In this document: one piece after another, positions 17,074-26,788 of the stretch
How the letters are laid out: the number at the start of each line of letters is the position of its first letter
Position numbering within the stretch: the stretch's first letter is position 1
Origin: Rhodocyclus tenuis
Lineage (GTDB): Bacteria > Pseudomonadota > Gammaproteobacteria > Burkholderiales > Rhodocyclaceae
Assembly (NCBI RefSeq): GCF_014197755.1
Contig: NZ_JACIGE010000008.1
Coordinates: 1-64,000 of the forward strand
DNA: 64,000 nucleotides
Direction: 5' to 3'
Program-made: the position numbers and the translations under genes
The notes under the pieces: model-generated
Told to the model about the DNA's origin: nothing
Databases searched by the model: none
The model's input: only the letters and a program-made list of their open reading frames with translations

Positions 17074-17829
17074 ATGAAGCGGCAACTGGTACGCGGGCTT
17101 GAAGCTCTCCTGAGACGTTTCGGAATCGCGGTACTTCCCGAGTGGCGGCTCGGTTATGTCGGGCAGGAAACGTATCTGCGCAGCTTGTTTGCGCGTCTCT
17201 CGGTCGACTGCGTGATCGATGTCGGCGCCAATGTCGGCCAGTATCGCGATTTCCTGCGCGAGCGGGTCGGTTACGGCGGCTGGATTCTGTCGTTTGAGCC
17301 GGTGGCCGAGCATGTGGAACAGATGCGGGCGCGTGCCGGCGACGATGCGAAATGGCGGATTCTGGAGTACGCGCTGGGCGCCGAGCTCGGAGTGCTTCAC
17401 TTCAACGTGATGCGCTCGTCGGTGTTCAGTTCGTTTCTGGTTCCCGACCACGCGCATACCACCGAATTCGTCGGACAGAACGAGGTGTCGCGCGTGGTCG
17501 AGGTCGAGATGCGCACACTTGACGAGTTGCTGCCGCCGCTGCTGGCGGAGACGGGGGCGCGTGCGCCCTACCTGAAACTGGACACCCAAGGCTTCGACAT
17601 CGAAGTGGCACGGGGGGCGTGCACAAGTCTGGCTGCGATGGTGGCCTTGCAGACCGAGGCCTCGGTGACCCCGATCTATGCCGGCATGCCGGGGTATCGC
17701 GACAGCATCGATTATTTTGCCGCGCGGGGCTTCCGTCTGGGCGGCATCTTTCCGGTCCACCCGGATGCCGTGCTGGGCCTGGTGGAATTCGATTGCCACA
17801 TGGTGAATGCCGGACGGGCAGGTACCTGA
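17074..17829 (+). CDS. FkbM-family SAM-dependent methyltransferase
   Basis: A 251-residue methyltransferase. The SAM-binding motif VIDVGANVGQYRDF is at about 45-58, and the conserved LKLDTQGFDIEV segment is near 170-181, both typical of FkbM. ATG at 17074 follows a strong GGAGGA site; the open frame upstream overlaps the previous gene and is not used. It most likely O-methylates a sugar hydroxyl of the polysaccharide. Location between a glycosyltransferase and a pyruvyltransferase fits a set of non-sugar decorations. Confidence 0.87.
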   Translation: MKRQLVRGLEALLRRFGIAVLPEWRLGYVGQETYLRSLFARLSVDCVIDVGANVGQYRDFLRERVGYGGWILSFEPVAEHVEQMRARAGDDAKWRILEYALGAELGVLHFNVMRSSVFSSFLVPDHAHTTEFVGQNEVSRVVEVEMRTLDELLPPLLAETGARAPYLKLDTQGFDIEVARGACTSLAAMVALQTEASVTPIYAGMPGYRDSIDYFAARGFRLGGIFPVHPDAVLGLVEFDCHMVNAGRAGT

Positions 17830-17854
17830 CGACTCGATCACGGGAGGTAGGCGC

Positions 17855-19066
17855 ATGTGCGGCGTGGCGTTGCTGGGTGCGTTTGACCGGTTCAACTACG
17901 GCGACCTGCTGTTTCCCGTGATCGCGAAGCGTGAATTTGCCGCCAACAGCCCGTTGGCCTGCGTGCGCACCTATGCGCTTGCACGCAGCGATCTGTCACG
18001 CTTCGGCGCCGAACCGACGCGATCGCTACGGACACTTCTGCAGCCCGGCAGTCTGGTCGAGGGCGACGCCGTGATCTTTGCCGGCGGCGGGACCATTGGC
18101 GCGCAGTGGAGCGCCATGCACGGCAATCTCCTCGGCCGTGGCGGCAATGTCATGCTCTATTATCTGCACCGCCTGCTTGGCGACGACGCCGTTCAGGCGC
18201 TGAGCCGTCAGCGCTTCGGTGGCTGCTCGGCATTGCCGTGGGTGATTGCTCCCGAGGACCTTCCGTTTCCCGTTCCTGTGGCCTATAACGCCGTCGGCGC
18301 TTCAGAGGTCGTCAATCTGTCGCCAGAGCTTCGTTCCCGCACGCTGGAGACACTCGGGCGTGCGAGCTACGTTTCCGTCCGCGACGCGACGAGCTACGCG
18401 CTGCTGGCGCCCGTCGAGGCGCAGGCGCCCTTGTTCATGGCGCCGGATTCGGCTGTTCTCATGTCCGAGCACTTTTCCGTCGACTGGCTGGCGGCGCGTG
18501 CGTCGCCAGCCTTGCTGGCACGCGTCGATGAGGCGCCCTACGTCTGTTTTCAGGCGGATGTTCGCTACGTGCGGCGACACCGGGAGGCGATCGTCGCCGC
18601 GCTCGGTGAGATTTACGGGCGTTACGGCTTGCCGGCAGCCCTGCTACCTATCGGCCGCTACGTGGGGCTTGAGGATCAGATCGCCCTGCGCGAACTGCAT
18701 GCGCGCTTGAAAACGCCTTCCTTTCTCGTTGGCGGCCATGCGTCAATCTGGGAGACGATGCTCGTGATGGCGAAAGCCAGTTTGTTCATCGGAAGCAGCC
18801 TGCACGGCGCGGTTACCGCCCAGTCCTTTGCCGTGCCGCATCTAGGACTCGATGATCCGCGCCGACAGAAGCTGGGCCACTATCTGGCGACCTGGGACAT
18901 CGCCGAACAGGCGCTCTGCATTGCCGTGCACGAAATGGCCGATCTGGCCGGCCAAGCGCTCGCCGTCGCCGACGAGGTACGCCAGTCGTTGAGACGGCAC
19001 CTGATCGCACTCTCGCGCCGGAATTTCGAGCGCATGGCCGGCGCTTGTGCCATCGCCTGGGCGTGA
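17855..19066 (+). CDS. Polysaccharide pyruvyl transferase family protein
   Basis: A 403-residue protein of the pyruvyltransferase family, which moves pyruvate from phosphoenolpyruvate to make a ketal on a sugar. Visible signatures are NYGDLLFPVI near the start, IFAGGGTIGAQW, SVRDATSYALL, and the C-terminal FIGSSLHGAVTAQSF that marks the family. ATG at 17855 has a GGGAGG ribosome site at 17842-17847. It is the last gene of the plus-strand run and converges with a glycosyltransferase on the other strand. Pyruvyl groups would give the polymer negative charge. Confidence 0.87.
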   Translation: MCGVALLGAFDRFNYGDLLFPVIAKREFAANSPLACVRTYALARSDLSRFGAEPTRSLRTLLQPGSLVEGDAVIFAGGGTIGAQWSAMHGNLLGRGGNVMLYYLHRLLGDDAVQALSRQRFGGCSALPWVIAPEDLPFPVPVAYNAVGASEVVNLSPELRSRTLETLGRASYVSVRDATSYALLAPVEAQAPLFMAPDSAVLMSEHFSVDWLAARASPALLARVDEAPYVCFQADVRYVRRHREAIVAALGEIYGRYGLPAALLPIGRYVGLEDQIALRELHARLKTPSFLVGGHASIWETMLVMAKASLFIGSSLHGAVTAQSFAVPHLGLDDPRRQKLGHYLATWDIAEQALCIAVHEMADLAGQALAVADEVRQSLRRHLIALSRRNFERMAGACAIAWA

Positions 19067-19119
19067 CGCGCGCTTGCCAAGTGCGCTGCAGGATGCGTCT
19101 TGCTACCGCGAAGGCGTAA

Positions 19120-20121
19120 CTACTGCCGGGGCGCTGCGCTCCCGGGGAGCGGTTCAGCACTGACGGCTTCGGGGCCGCGTTGGGGATTGTCCACGGCGGA
19201 GCGCTTGCTCTCGAGGTTGCGCAGTGCCAGCGCCACCGCAATCGGGTTGACAAGCAGCAGGTGCAGGAACTCGGATCGCTTTTCACGCCGCCAGTTGTCT
19301 ACGAGTTCGTTCACGCTGCGCGGTAAGGCGCCGACTGGCAGGCGCAGTTCGGAAAAGAGATGACGGACGGCATGGTTTTCGAGGGTTCCGCGCTGCTGGC
19401 GCAGTACTCTCAGCATCTGCGCATGCAGGTCGCGCCAGCGGAAGATGCTGCCGGTGGGGTTGGACCAACTGGCGTCGGCGCAGACATGGATGTTGCCTCT
19501 GGGGTCCCACGCGCAGGATTCGGGATGCAGCGAATACGCCAGCGCGGCACCGATGGTCGAATCAGTGCGGTACAGACCCAATGGTAGCTGGAAATCGATA
19601 TGTCTGAGCGCTTCGATCGTCGCTCGGGGGAGTGCGAACAGATTGCCGTGGAGCCCGCCGTGGCTGAGGAGTTCCTCGCGTAGTAGCGCCGCGCTGCGCC
19701 CGACGCTCGGAACGCCGGTGGCGGCGAGCGCCGTCGGATGGGCGGAAAGTTCTGTGTCGATGCGTTGCAAGGCATCGGGGAAGGGCTGGACGTAGCCGTC
19801 GATGAAATACGTGATTTTGCTTCCTGGCCAAATTTTGGCGATGTACTGGTTCCACGCGTTCGCCTTGTCGCCGAGTCCGATTTCCCAGATGCGCAGGCAC
19901 GCCCTGCCTGGAAGGCCGCAGCGCACCGGCAGGCGAGCTTCGTCGGCGAGCCTGCGCGCCAGGCCCGGGTTGCCGTTCACGACAACGTCGATGATCGCGT
20001 CTTCGCGACAGGCCGCGCCGACTGCGTGCAGGCAAGCGTTCAGCGTCTCCAGACTTTCCCGTGCCGTAAATATGGCGATTGTCCAGCGGGCGGAGTCGGG
20101 CGGCGGCAATTCCGGTTTCAT
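19120..20121 (-). CDS. Glycosyltransferase-like protein (GT-A type)
   Basis: A 333-residue protein with a weak family-2-like beginning: WTIAIFTARESLETLNACL, then DVVVNGNPGL, then the acidic site TYFIDGYVQPFPD. The middle (LHGNLFALPRATIEAL) also fits a glycosyltransferase. ATG at 20121 is chosen; GTG at 20157, with GAGGG just upstream, is an alternative adding 12 residues. The gene sits downstream of a deacetylase, converging with the pyruvyltransferase. Family assignment beyond GT-A-like is uncertain. Confidence 0.7.
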   Translation of the reverse strand: MKPELPPPDSARWTIAIFTARESLETLNACLHAVGAACREDAIIDVVVNGNPGLARRLADEARLPVRCGLPGRACLRIWEIGLGDKANAWNQYIAKIWPGSKITYFIDGYVQPFPDALQRIDTELSAHPTALAATGVPSVGRSAALLREELLSHGGLHGNLFALPRATIEALRHIDFQLPLGLYRTDSTIGAALAYSLHPESCAWDPRGNIHVCADASWSNPTGSIFRWRDLHAQMLRVLRQQRGTLENHAVRHLFSELRLPVGALPRSVNELVDNWRREKRSEFLHLLLVNPIAVALALRNLESKRSAVDNPQRGPEAVSAEPLPGSAAPRQ

Positions 20122-20190
20122 TGGCTCGCTACCGCAGAATAACTTCCGGTCAAGCACATTCCCTCACCGGTACACCACACAGGCATGGGC

Positions 20191-21180
20191 TCAAGATCGC
20201 GCCCGCTGCGGCGTCGTGAAGGCGAGATTTCGCAGCATGCGTGTACCGAAGGCCCGGCGTTGCGTGTCCCACGCCGTGAATCGGGGTAACTGGAAGAGAT
20301 CGTCGCCAGGGCGCGTGGTGCCCCACGCCGTGCTGAACGCGGCAGTGAATCCAGCATCGCGGACGATGGCGGCGTCCCTGGCGGTGTAGTCGAGGTCGGG
20401 TTTTCCATTGGGGTAAGCGAAGTAACGCACCGGTTCGCCGAGCAGGGTTTCGAGGAAGCTCTTGCTCGTACAGACCTCGGTGCGGGCGCTGCGTTCGTCC
20501 AGACGCGCGAGGATCGGATGGGTGGCAGTATGCGCGCCGATGCCCATTCCCGCATGCGCCATCGCTTTGACTTGTCCGCTGCTCATCATCAGATCGCCCG
20601 GACATTGCGTCCGGTTGCGCGCCGCGATGGCCGCCACCGCCTCGAGCCGGGATTCCGGCTCAAGGTACTTGAGTTGCTGCAGGAGGAAGTCGATGGCAGC
20701 CCGCCGCTCCGTCAGCGAGCGCGCGGGTAGCTGAACCGGGGCCGTCGCCGGTAGTCCGGGAACGTCGTCGAGGCGGATCGCGTCGGCGGACAGCGTACGC
20801 ACGCTTTCAATGATCCGGTCGTTCCACATTGCACCGCCGTCGAGATGGCCGGTAGCGATGAAGAAGGTCGCCGGCAGTCCGTGCGCCTTGAGCAGTGGCA
20901 GGGCGACATCGTGATTGTCGGCATAACCGTCGTCGAAGGTGATCGCCGCTGCCCGCGCCGGCAAGCTGCCATCGATCAGACGGGGGATCGCCGCATCGAG
21001 TGGCAGGATCGTGAACCAGTCCTTCAGCCAGCCGAGCAGTTCCGAGAAACGGCGCGCGTCGGGTTCGTGGGGTTGCAACGGGTCGGGCTGTGCCAGCACG
21101 CGATGAAAGATCAGGATGCTCAGACGCGCCGATCGTCCGGGAGGCGAGACCAGCCGGAATGCCGTTCTCAACAGGTTCAT
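20191..21180 (-). CDS. Polysaccharide deacetylase (NodB-homology domain)
   Basis: A 329-residue carbohydrate esterase family 4 protein. The metal-site motif ITFDDGYADNH is near residues 78-88, and a second motif, IGAHTATHPIL, lies further on. It should remove N- or O-acetyl groups from sugars. ATG at 21180 overlaps the stop of the O-antigen-ligase-like gene by four bases. The long open frame above it is antisense or read-through of that gene and is not used. There is no obvious signal peptide, though the N-terminus is basic and hydrophobic. It differs from the DUF3473 deacetylase elsewhere in the locus. Confidence 0.87.
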   Translation of the reverse strand: MNLLRTAFRLVSPPGRSARLSILIFHRVLAQPDPLQPHEPDARRFSELLGWLKDWFTILPLDAAIPRLIDGSLPARAAAITFDDGYADNHDVALPLLKAHGLPATFFIATGHLDGGAMWNDRIIESVRTLSADAIRLDDVPGLPATAPVQLPARSLTERRAAIDFLLQQLKYLEPESRLEAVAAIAARNRTQCPGDLMMSSGQVKAMAHAGMGIGAHTATHPILARLDERSARTEVCTSKSFLETLLGEPVRYFAYPNGKPDLDYTARDAAIVRDAGFTAAFSTAWGTTRPGDDLFQLPRFTAWDTQRRAFGTRMLRNLAFTTPQRARS

Positions 21181-22457
21181 GTGCTCCCTCCGGGGGTGGT
21201 GGCGGGCGGGGATGCGGTCTCCTTGCTCCAGCCCTCGCTTTGCACCCAGCGCCGGGCAAGCACCACCATGATCAGCAGGTTGTACGGCAGATCGAAGTAC
21301 GCAAGGCTGAGGAAGGCGCCACCGACCGCGTAGCCGATCAGGCTGACCTGGCACATGGCGCCGAGTTCGGCTACCCAGCGCGTTTCCGGGCGTGCCCGTC
21401 CGCTCTTGCGCAGTTTGCCGGCCTGCCACCAGACCAATATCCACAGCGCGAGGAAGAGGGCGAGCCCGACGAAGCCGTGTTCGCCGAGCACCTGGAAGTA
21501 GATGCTGTGGGCGACCAGCACGCTATCCGGATTCGGCGCGTAGAGCGCATAGAGCGTGGCATTGTAGATTTCGAAACCGCCGCCGAAGAAACGGTCGCGC
21601 GCGAGGTTCCAGGTCATCGTCCAGGCGTTGATGCGCCCCATCGCCGAACCGTCATCCTGATATTCGGAGATGGTGTGCATGCGCGAGAACCACTCTTCGG
21701 GCATGAAGAAGTAGGCCGCCGCCGCCGCCGCGACGATGCTCAAGAGGATGCCTATCTGGCGGCCACCGAACCACCACAGCGCCATCGCCATCGCGCCGAT
21801 TGCCAGCAGGGCGCCGCGCGAGTGGCTGCCCAGCGCCGCGGCGACGCACAGCAGCATGGCTGCGGTGAGGCCATAGCGGATCCATTTCGACTGGGTCTGC
21901 AGTTGCAGGAAACGCAACAGCGGCGTCACGATCACCAGCGCCAGCGCCAGTTCGTTGTTGCCTTCGATATAGGTGCCGGTCGGCCCCCAGACGCGGTAGG
22001 AACCGGCGGTCGCCAGCGTGAACAGCCCGCCCTTTATGCCGTAGAAGCCGACCGATGCGGCAACGACCCAGATGAAGGCGATCAACTGACGCTTGCTATG
22101 CAGCAGCACGATCGTCACCAGCACCATGAAGTCGATCTTCATCACCCGCTTCCACATCGTGAAGCTGTTATCGAAGTCGAAGGCCAGGGTGAGCGTGATC
22201 GTCATCCAGCACATGAACGCGATCAGTACCCACATTTCCGCGCTGATCTTGAAGTTGCGCGGCTCGCGGGTGAACAGCGCGGCGAGCAGGGTGGTTCCCG
22301 CCATGGTCGCGGCGACGGGCAGCGAACTCAGTTGCCAGGATAGCGCGTGCGGGTTCATCAGGCTGATCCAGGTCCAGCCGAGCACGCCGATCCACGGGCG
22401 GCGCAGGGCGATGAGACATAGCGCGACGATGATCGGCGCAATGATCAGGTCACGCAT
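21177..22457 (-). CDS. O-antigen ligase-like membrane protein, exosortase A system-associated
   Basis: A 426-residue protein with about ten hydrophobic segments and a large periplasmic loop, as in Wzy polymerases and WaaL ligases. The N-terminus (MRDLIIAPIIVALCLIAL) and the RPWIGVLGWTWISLMNPH segment match the DUF5935-type putative O-glycosylation ligase of XrtA loci. Conserved loop features include HSIYFQVLGEHGF near residue 310. It should polymerise repeat units or transfer the glycan to an acceptor. It overlaps the upstream glycosyltransferase by eight bases. Confidence 0.87.
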   Translation of the reverse strand: MRDLIIAPIIVALCLIALRRPWIGVLGWTWISLMNPHALSWQLSSLPVAATMAGTTLLAALFTREPRNFKISAEMWVLIAFMCWMTITLTLAFDFDNSFTMWKRVMKIDFMVLVTIVLLHSKRQLIAFIWVVAASVGFYGIKGGLFTLATAGSYRVWGPTGTYIEGNNELALALVIVTPLLRFLQLQTQSKWIRYGLTAAMLLCVAAALGSHSRGALLAIGAMAMALWWFGGRQIGILLSIVAAAAAAYFFMPEEWFSRMHTISEYQDDGSAMGRINAWTMTWNLARDRFFGGGFEIYNATLYALYAPNPDSVLVAHSIYFQVLGEHGFVGLALFLALWILVWWQAGKLRKSGRARPETRWVAELGAMCQVSLIGYAVGGAFLSLAYFDLPYNLLIMVVLARRWVQSEGWSKETASPPATTPGGST

Positions 22458-23640
22458 CGGCGATTTCCCGGAACAGCGCGAGTTGCGCGCGTGTCGTCGC
22501 GTCCCAGCTGAAGCCCTCGGCGTGCCGGCGCGTCGCCTCGCGCGCCGGCGGTTCGGCGCGCAGCGCTGCCCACCCCGCGCACAGGGCGTCGGCAGTGCGC
22601 GCCGCCATCAGCCTGCCGGCGGCCGGCGACGACACCACCTCGGGCGTTCCCCAGATGTCGGTGGCAACGACCGGCGTGCCGCAGGCCATCGATTCGAGCA
22701 GGACGTTGGCCCAGCCCTCGCGGCTGGAGCACAGGACCGTGGCGTCGGCGGCGCTGTACCACCATTTCAGCTCGGTGTTGGCGACCGCGCCGACCAGCCG
22801 CACGCGCGTCTCGAGACCATGCTGCCGGATCTGCCGCTCCAGCGCTGGGCGCTCCTCGCCCTCGCCGATCACGTAGAGCCGGGTATCGGCCGGCAGTTGA
22901 CGCATCGCGTCGACGGCAAGGTGATGCCCCTTGCGCTCTACGAGGTGACCGACCGAGACGAGCGCCGGGCCGTCGTCGGCGATGCCGAGGTGGCGCCGAG
23001 CTTCAGTCCGGGCGACCGGCGAGAAGCGCTCCAGATCGACACCGTTGCGAAAGGTGCGCAGCCGGCAGCGGTCGGCGCCGAGTTCGGCCAGCCGGTCGCT
23101 GAGTGCCTGACAGACACCGATTGAAGCGCGTGCCTGCGCAGCGGTGGCCAGGATGAGTTGCCGCGGATAGGGGTAATCGGGAATCAGGTTCACGTCGGTG
23201 CCGCGCGCGGTGACGACGAAGGGCCGGCCGAGGCGAGCGGCGGCGATGCCGGCGGCGACGCCGTCCGGGTAGTAGTAGTGCGCATCGATCACGTCCGGGA
23301 CGAAGCCTTCCGCGGCCAGGTGTCGCGCTTCGCCGAGGAAGGCGCGGGCGAGCGTGTGCGGAGCGAGGTTCATGCCGACGCGTGGTGGCAGGAAATAGCG
23401 CGGATGGCTGACGTCAATACCGTTGCGCCGCTCGTGCCGCGGCGTCGCGGCGTATCTGCCGTACTCGCCGAAGCGGGCGCCGGCAAAGGGAAACCAGGGC
23501 ACCGGCGCGATCACGCGCGCCTCGACCTCGCCGCTGCCGAGCAGTTCGCGCAGGCGGGTCTCGACGAAGATGCCGTGCACCGGGCGCGCTGCGCTCGGGT
23601 ACAGCGTGGACATCAGCAGGATCTTCAGCGGGCGGGGCAT
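22450..23640 (-). CDS. Family 4 glycosyltransferase, exosortase A system-associated
   Basis: A 396-residue GT-B glycosyltransferase. The N-terminal half has LLMSTLYPSAARPVHGIFVE. The family-4 donor site is in the C-terminal half (SSREGWANVLLESMACGTPV), with a conserved Glu in the EX7E arrangement. It adds a nucleotide-sugar-derived residue to the growing lipid-linked unit. It overlaps the ligase-like gene downstream and follows another family 4 enzyme by 12 bases, so all three are in one operon. Confidence 0.88.
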   Translation of the reverse strand: MPRPLKILLMSTLYPSAARPVHGIFVETRLRELLGSGEVEARVIAPVPWFPFAGARFGEYGRYAATPRHERRNGIDVSHPRYFLPPRVGMNLAPHTLARAFLGEARHLAAEGFVPDVIDAHYYYPDGVAAGIAAARLGRPFVVTARGTDVNLIPDYPYPRQLILATAAQARASIGVCQALSDRLAELGADRCRLRTFRNGVDLERFSPVARTEARRHLGIADDGPALVSVGHLVERKGHHLAVDAMRQLPADTRLYVIGEGEERPALERQIRQHGLETRVRLVGAVANTELKWWYSAADATVLCSSREGWANVLLESMACGTPVVATDIWGTPEVVSSPAAGRLMAARTADALCAGWAALRAEPPAREATRRHAEGFSWDATTRAQLALFREIADA

Positions 23641-23652
23641 GCAGGCAGTGGA

Positions 23653-24867
23653 TCAGTCGGCCGCGTGGCCGGTCAGGCGCTGGTAGGGCGCGACGTAAGC
23701 GGCAACACTGTTGCGCCAGTTGCGCACCTGCTCGACGAAATGCCGTCCGTTGGCCTTGAGCACGGGCCAGTGATCCTTGTCGTTCAGGAGTTGCAGTAGT
23801 GCCCCGGCCAGTGCCTTCGGGTCTCCGGCCGCGAACAGGATGCCGGTCTTGCCGTGCTCGATCAGCTCGCGATGACCGCCGACATCGGAGGCGACGAAGA
23901 GCTGCCCCTGTGCCATCGCTTCCAGCGGTTTGAGCGGTGTGACCAGTTCGGTCAAGCGCATGCGGTGGCGCGGGTAGGCGAGCACGTCGATCAGGTCGTA
24001 ATAGCGATTGACCTCGCTGTGCGGCACCCGACCGGTGAACCTGACGTGATCGGCGAGACCGAGTCGCTCCACCTGCTGGCGCAGATTGCTTTCCTGCGGG
24101 CCGCCGCCGACGAGCAATACGCAGATGTCGGGCTGGCGGGCGATGAGCAAGGGCAGCGCATCGAGCAGCAGGTCGAGGCCTTCGTAGGCGTAGAAGGAGC
24201 CGACGAATCCGATCACCGTCTTGCCGGCAAGCCCCCATTTTTCGACCAGTGCCGGGTCGCGCGGGCTGGCGAGCGGGAAGGCGTCGACATCGACCGCGTT
24301 GGGGATCACCGTTACCTTGTCGGCCGCAATGCCGCGGGCAACGATATCGGCGCGCAGTCCTTCGCAGATGGTGAACACGTGATCGACCTGGCGCAGCGCA
24401 CGCGTTTCGAGGCGGCGTGTGGCACGGTAACGCAGGCTGCCTTCGCGGGTGCTGCCATGGTCGACGGCGGCGTCCTCCCAGAAGGCGCGAATTTCATAGA
24501 CGACGGGAATGCCGAGGCGGCGCGCAACCTTGATCGCCGGCAGCGCGTTGAGCACCGGCGAGTGCGCGTGGAGGATGTCCGGGCGTACCTCCCGCACCAC
24601 TTCCTCGATGCGCGCTGCCAGTTGCTGCATCAGCGCCACTTCGCGCCCGAGCGGCAGGGCCGCCAGCGTGCCGCTGGCCAGCGGTGTACGGTAGAAGCGC
24701 AGCCCGTCCACTTCCTCAAGCGCCGCCGCCGTGGCGCCCTGTTTCGGCGAGGTGAGATGAAATGTCTCCCAGCCGAGCGCACGTTGCTCGCGCAGCAGCG
24801 CCGCGGTGCGGAAGGTGTAGCCGCTGTGCAGCGGGATCGAATGGTCGAGGATGTGCAGGACGCGCAT
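23653..24867 (-). CDS. Family 4 glycosyltransferase, exosortase A system-associated (TIGR04063 type)
   Basis: A 404-residue GT4 enzyme starting MRVLHILDHSIPLHSGYTFR, a distinctive opening for this XrtA subfamily. It then shows DILHAHSPVLNALPA and PNAVDVDAFP, and the donor-site region RLTELVTPLKPLEAMA. ATG at 24867 shares its A with the stop codon of the amidotransferase gene, so translation is coupled. The open frame to 25212 is inside that gene. Donor sugar unknown. Confidence 0.9.
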   Translation of the reverse strand: MRVLHILDHSIPLHSGYTFRTAALLREQRALGWETFHLTSPKQGATAAALEEVDGLRFYRTPLASGTLAALPLGREVALMQQLAARIEEVVREVRPDILHAHSPVLNALPAIKVARRLGIPVVYEIRAFWEDAAVDHGSTREGSLRYRATRRLETRALRQVDHVFTICEGLRADIVARGIAADKVTVIPNAVDVDAFPLASPRDPALVEKWGLAGKTVIGFVGSFYAYEGLDLLLDALPLLIARQPDICVLLVGGGPQESNLRQQVERLGLADHVRFTGRVPHSEVNRYYDLIDVLAYPRHRMRLTELVTPLKPLEAMAQGQLFVASDVGGHRELIEHGKTGILFAAGDPKALAGALLQLLNDKDHWPVLKANGRHFVEQVRNWRNSVAAYVAPYQRLTGHAAD

Positions 24868-26774
24868 CAGGCGGGTTCTCCTGCTTCCATGACATTGCGC
24901 AGGAAGGCTTCGAACATCAGCAGCGTCCAGATCGACGCGCTGTAGTCGCGGCTGCCGTTGTTGTGCGCGCTGACCAGATGCTGCAGATAGTCGCGGTTGA
25001 ACCAGCCGCTGTCGGCGAGGCGCGCGCCGAGGATCGATTCCTGCACGCGCTGCTTGAGCGGGCCGCGGAACCAGCGCGCCAGCGGCACGGCAAAGCCCAT
25101 CTTCGGGCGATAGAGTACGTCGTCGGGAAGCAAGGGTTCCATCGCCTTCTTGAGCAGGAACTTGCCTTCCTGGCCGCGAATTTTCCGCGTCGAATCGAGC
25201 GTCGCCAGCCATTCGACCAGTTCATGGTCCATCAATGGTTCGCGTACTTCGAGCGAGTGCGCCATGCTGGCGCGATCGACCTTGGTGTTGATGTCGCCGA
25301 CCAGATAGGTTTTCAGGTCGAGGTACTGGATCAGCGCCAGCGGGTCGTCGGTGCCGGCGCGTGCCGCGTGACGGGCGAAGACCTCGCTGACGTCGTAACC
25401 GCCGAGCGCCGATTTGAAGCGGGCGCTGAACAGCTGCTCGCGCATCGGGGCGCGCAGGATCGAGATCGAGTGCAGGTAGGCTTCGACCGAAGTGCGCGCC
25501 ATGCCTTCGAAAGTGGTCTTGGCGCGGAACATGCGCGGCGCCCAGTCGGCCTTCGGGTAGAGCGCGCCGAGTGCGCCGAAGAGCGGACGGCGCAGGCCGA
25601 GCGGCAGCGCGGCGCGCATCTTTTCTTCCATCAGGTGCAGGCGGTAGCGGCGATAGCCACCGAAGCTCTCGTCGCCGCCGTCGCCCGAGAGCGCAACGGT
25701 GACGTGCTTGCGCGCCAGCTGGCAGACGCGGTAAGTCGGGATCGCCGAGCTATCGGCGTAAGGCTCGTCGTAGAGCCGCGCCAGCGTGTCGATCAGGTCG
25801 AAGTCGTCGCTTTCGACGATATCGAGGTGATGGTTGGTCTGGTAGCGGTCGGCGACCCTCCGGGCAAACTCGGATTCGTTGAAGGCCGGGTCGGAGAAGC
25901 CGATCGAGCAGGTGTTGACCGGCGAGTCCGACAGTCCGGCCATCAGCGCGACGACGGCGCTCGAATCGACGCCGCCGGAGAGGAAAGCGCCGAGCGGGAC
26001 TTCGGAAATCATGCGCAGGCGGATCGATTCTTTCAGCCGCGCCGTCAATTCCTCGCAGGCATCTTCGTCGCTGATCGGGTTGTCGAGCGTGAAGCGCACA
26101 TCCCAGTATTCGCGCGGCTCGCCCAACGGCTGGCCGCGGCGTAGCAGCAAGGTATGCGCCGGTGGCAGCTTCCTTGCCTGCTTGAAGATCGCACGTGGCT
26201 CGGCGACGTAGCCGAGCGCGAAATACTCCTCGACGGCGCAGGGGTCGATTTCGCGGCGCAGCCCACCGTGCGCGAGCAGCGATTTGAGCTCGGAACCGAA
26301 CAGGAAGCTGCCGTCGTCGAGCAGCGCGTAGTACAGCGGCTTGACACCGAGCCGGTCGCGGGCGAGGAACAGCGTGTCGCGGTTCCGATCCCACAGCGCA
26401 AAGGCAAACATGCCACGGAAGCGCTCGACGCAGGCTTCACCCCAGGCTTCCCAGGCATGCACGATGACTTCGGTGTCGCTGCGCGTGTGGAAGCGGTGGC
26501 CGAGTGCCAGCAGCTCCGGGATCAGTTCCTGATAGTTGTAGATTTCGCCGTTGAACACGACGCAGACGCTGCCGTCCTCGTTGTAGAGCGGCTGCTGGCC
26601 GGTGGACAGGTCGATGATCGACAGCCGCCGATGGCCGAGACCGAGCCCCGGCTCGACATGCACGCCACCTTCCACCGGGCCACGGTGATGCTGCGATTCG
26701 TTCATGCGATGGAGCACCGCGCGATCGATGTCGCGCTTGCCGCGGGTGTCAAAGATTCCGGTGATTCCGCACAT
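24867..26774 (-). CDS. Class II glutamine amidotransferase, exosortase A system-associated (asparagine synthetase-like)
   Basis: A 635-residue asparagine-synthetase homologue with the full set of catalytic features. The N-terminal nucleophile is in MCGITGIFD, the glutaminase loop is HHRGPVEGG, and the synthetase ATP motif is FLSGGVDSSAVVAL. ATG at 26774 is set by the requirement for Cys2. It makes ammonia from glutamine and probably amidates a carboxylate, such as a uronic acid of the polysaccharide. It contrasts with the Cys-less homologue at 11112-12779. Part of the conserved XrtA core operon. Confidence 0.92.
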   Translation of the reverse strand: MCGITGIFDTRGKRDIDRAVLHRMNESQHHRGPVEGGVHVEPGLGLGHRRLSIIDLSTGQQPLYNEDGSVCVVFNGEIYNYQELIPELLALGHRFHTRSDTEVIVHAWEAWGEACVERFRGMFAFALWDRNRDTLFLARDRLGVKPLYYALLDDGSFLFGSELKSLLAHGGLRREIDPCAVEEYFALGYVAEPRAIFKQARKLPPAHTLLLRRGQPLGEPREYWDVRFTLDNPISDEDACEELTARLKESIRLRMISEVPLGAFLSGGVDSSAVVALMAGLSDSPVNTCSIGFSDPAFNESEFARRVADRYQTNHHLDIVESDDFDLIDTLARLYDEPYADSSAIPTYRVCQLARKHVTVALSGDGGDESFGGYRRYRLHLMEEKMRAALPLGLRRPLFGALGALYPKADWAPRMFRAKTTFEGMARTSVEAYLHSISILRAPMREQLFSARFKSALGGYDVSEVFARHAARAGTDDPLALIQYLDLKTYLVGDINTKVDRASMAHSLEVREPLMDHELVEWLATLDSTRKIRGQEGKFLLKKAMEPLLPDDVLYRPKMGFAVPLARWFRGPLKQRVQESILGARLADSGWFNRDYLQHLVSAHNNGSRDYSASIWTLLMFEAFLRNVMEAGEPA

Positions 26775-26788
26775 TCGTTTCTTTCCTG

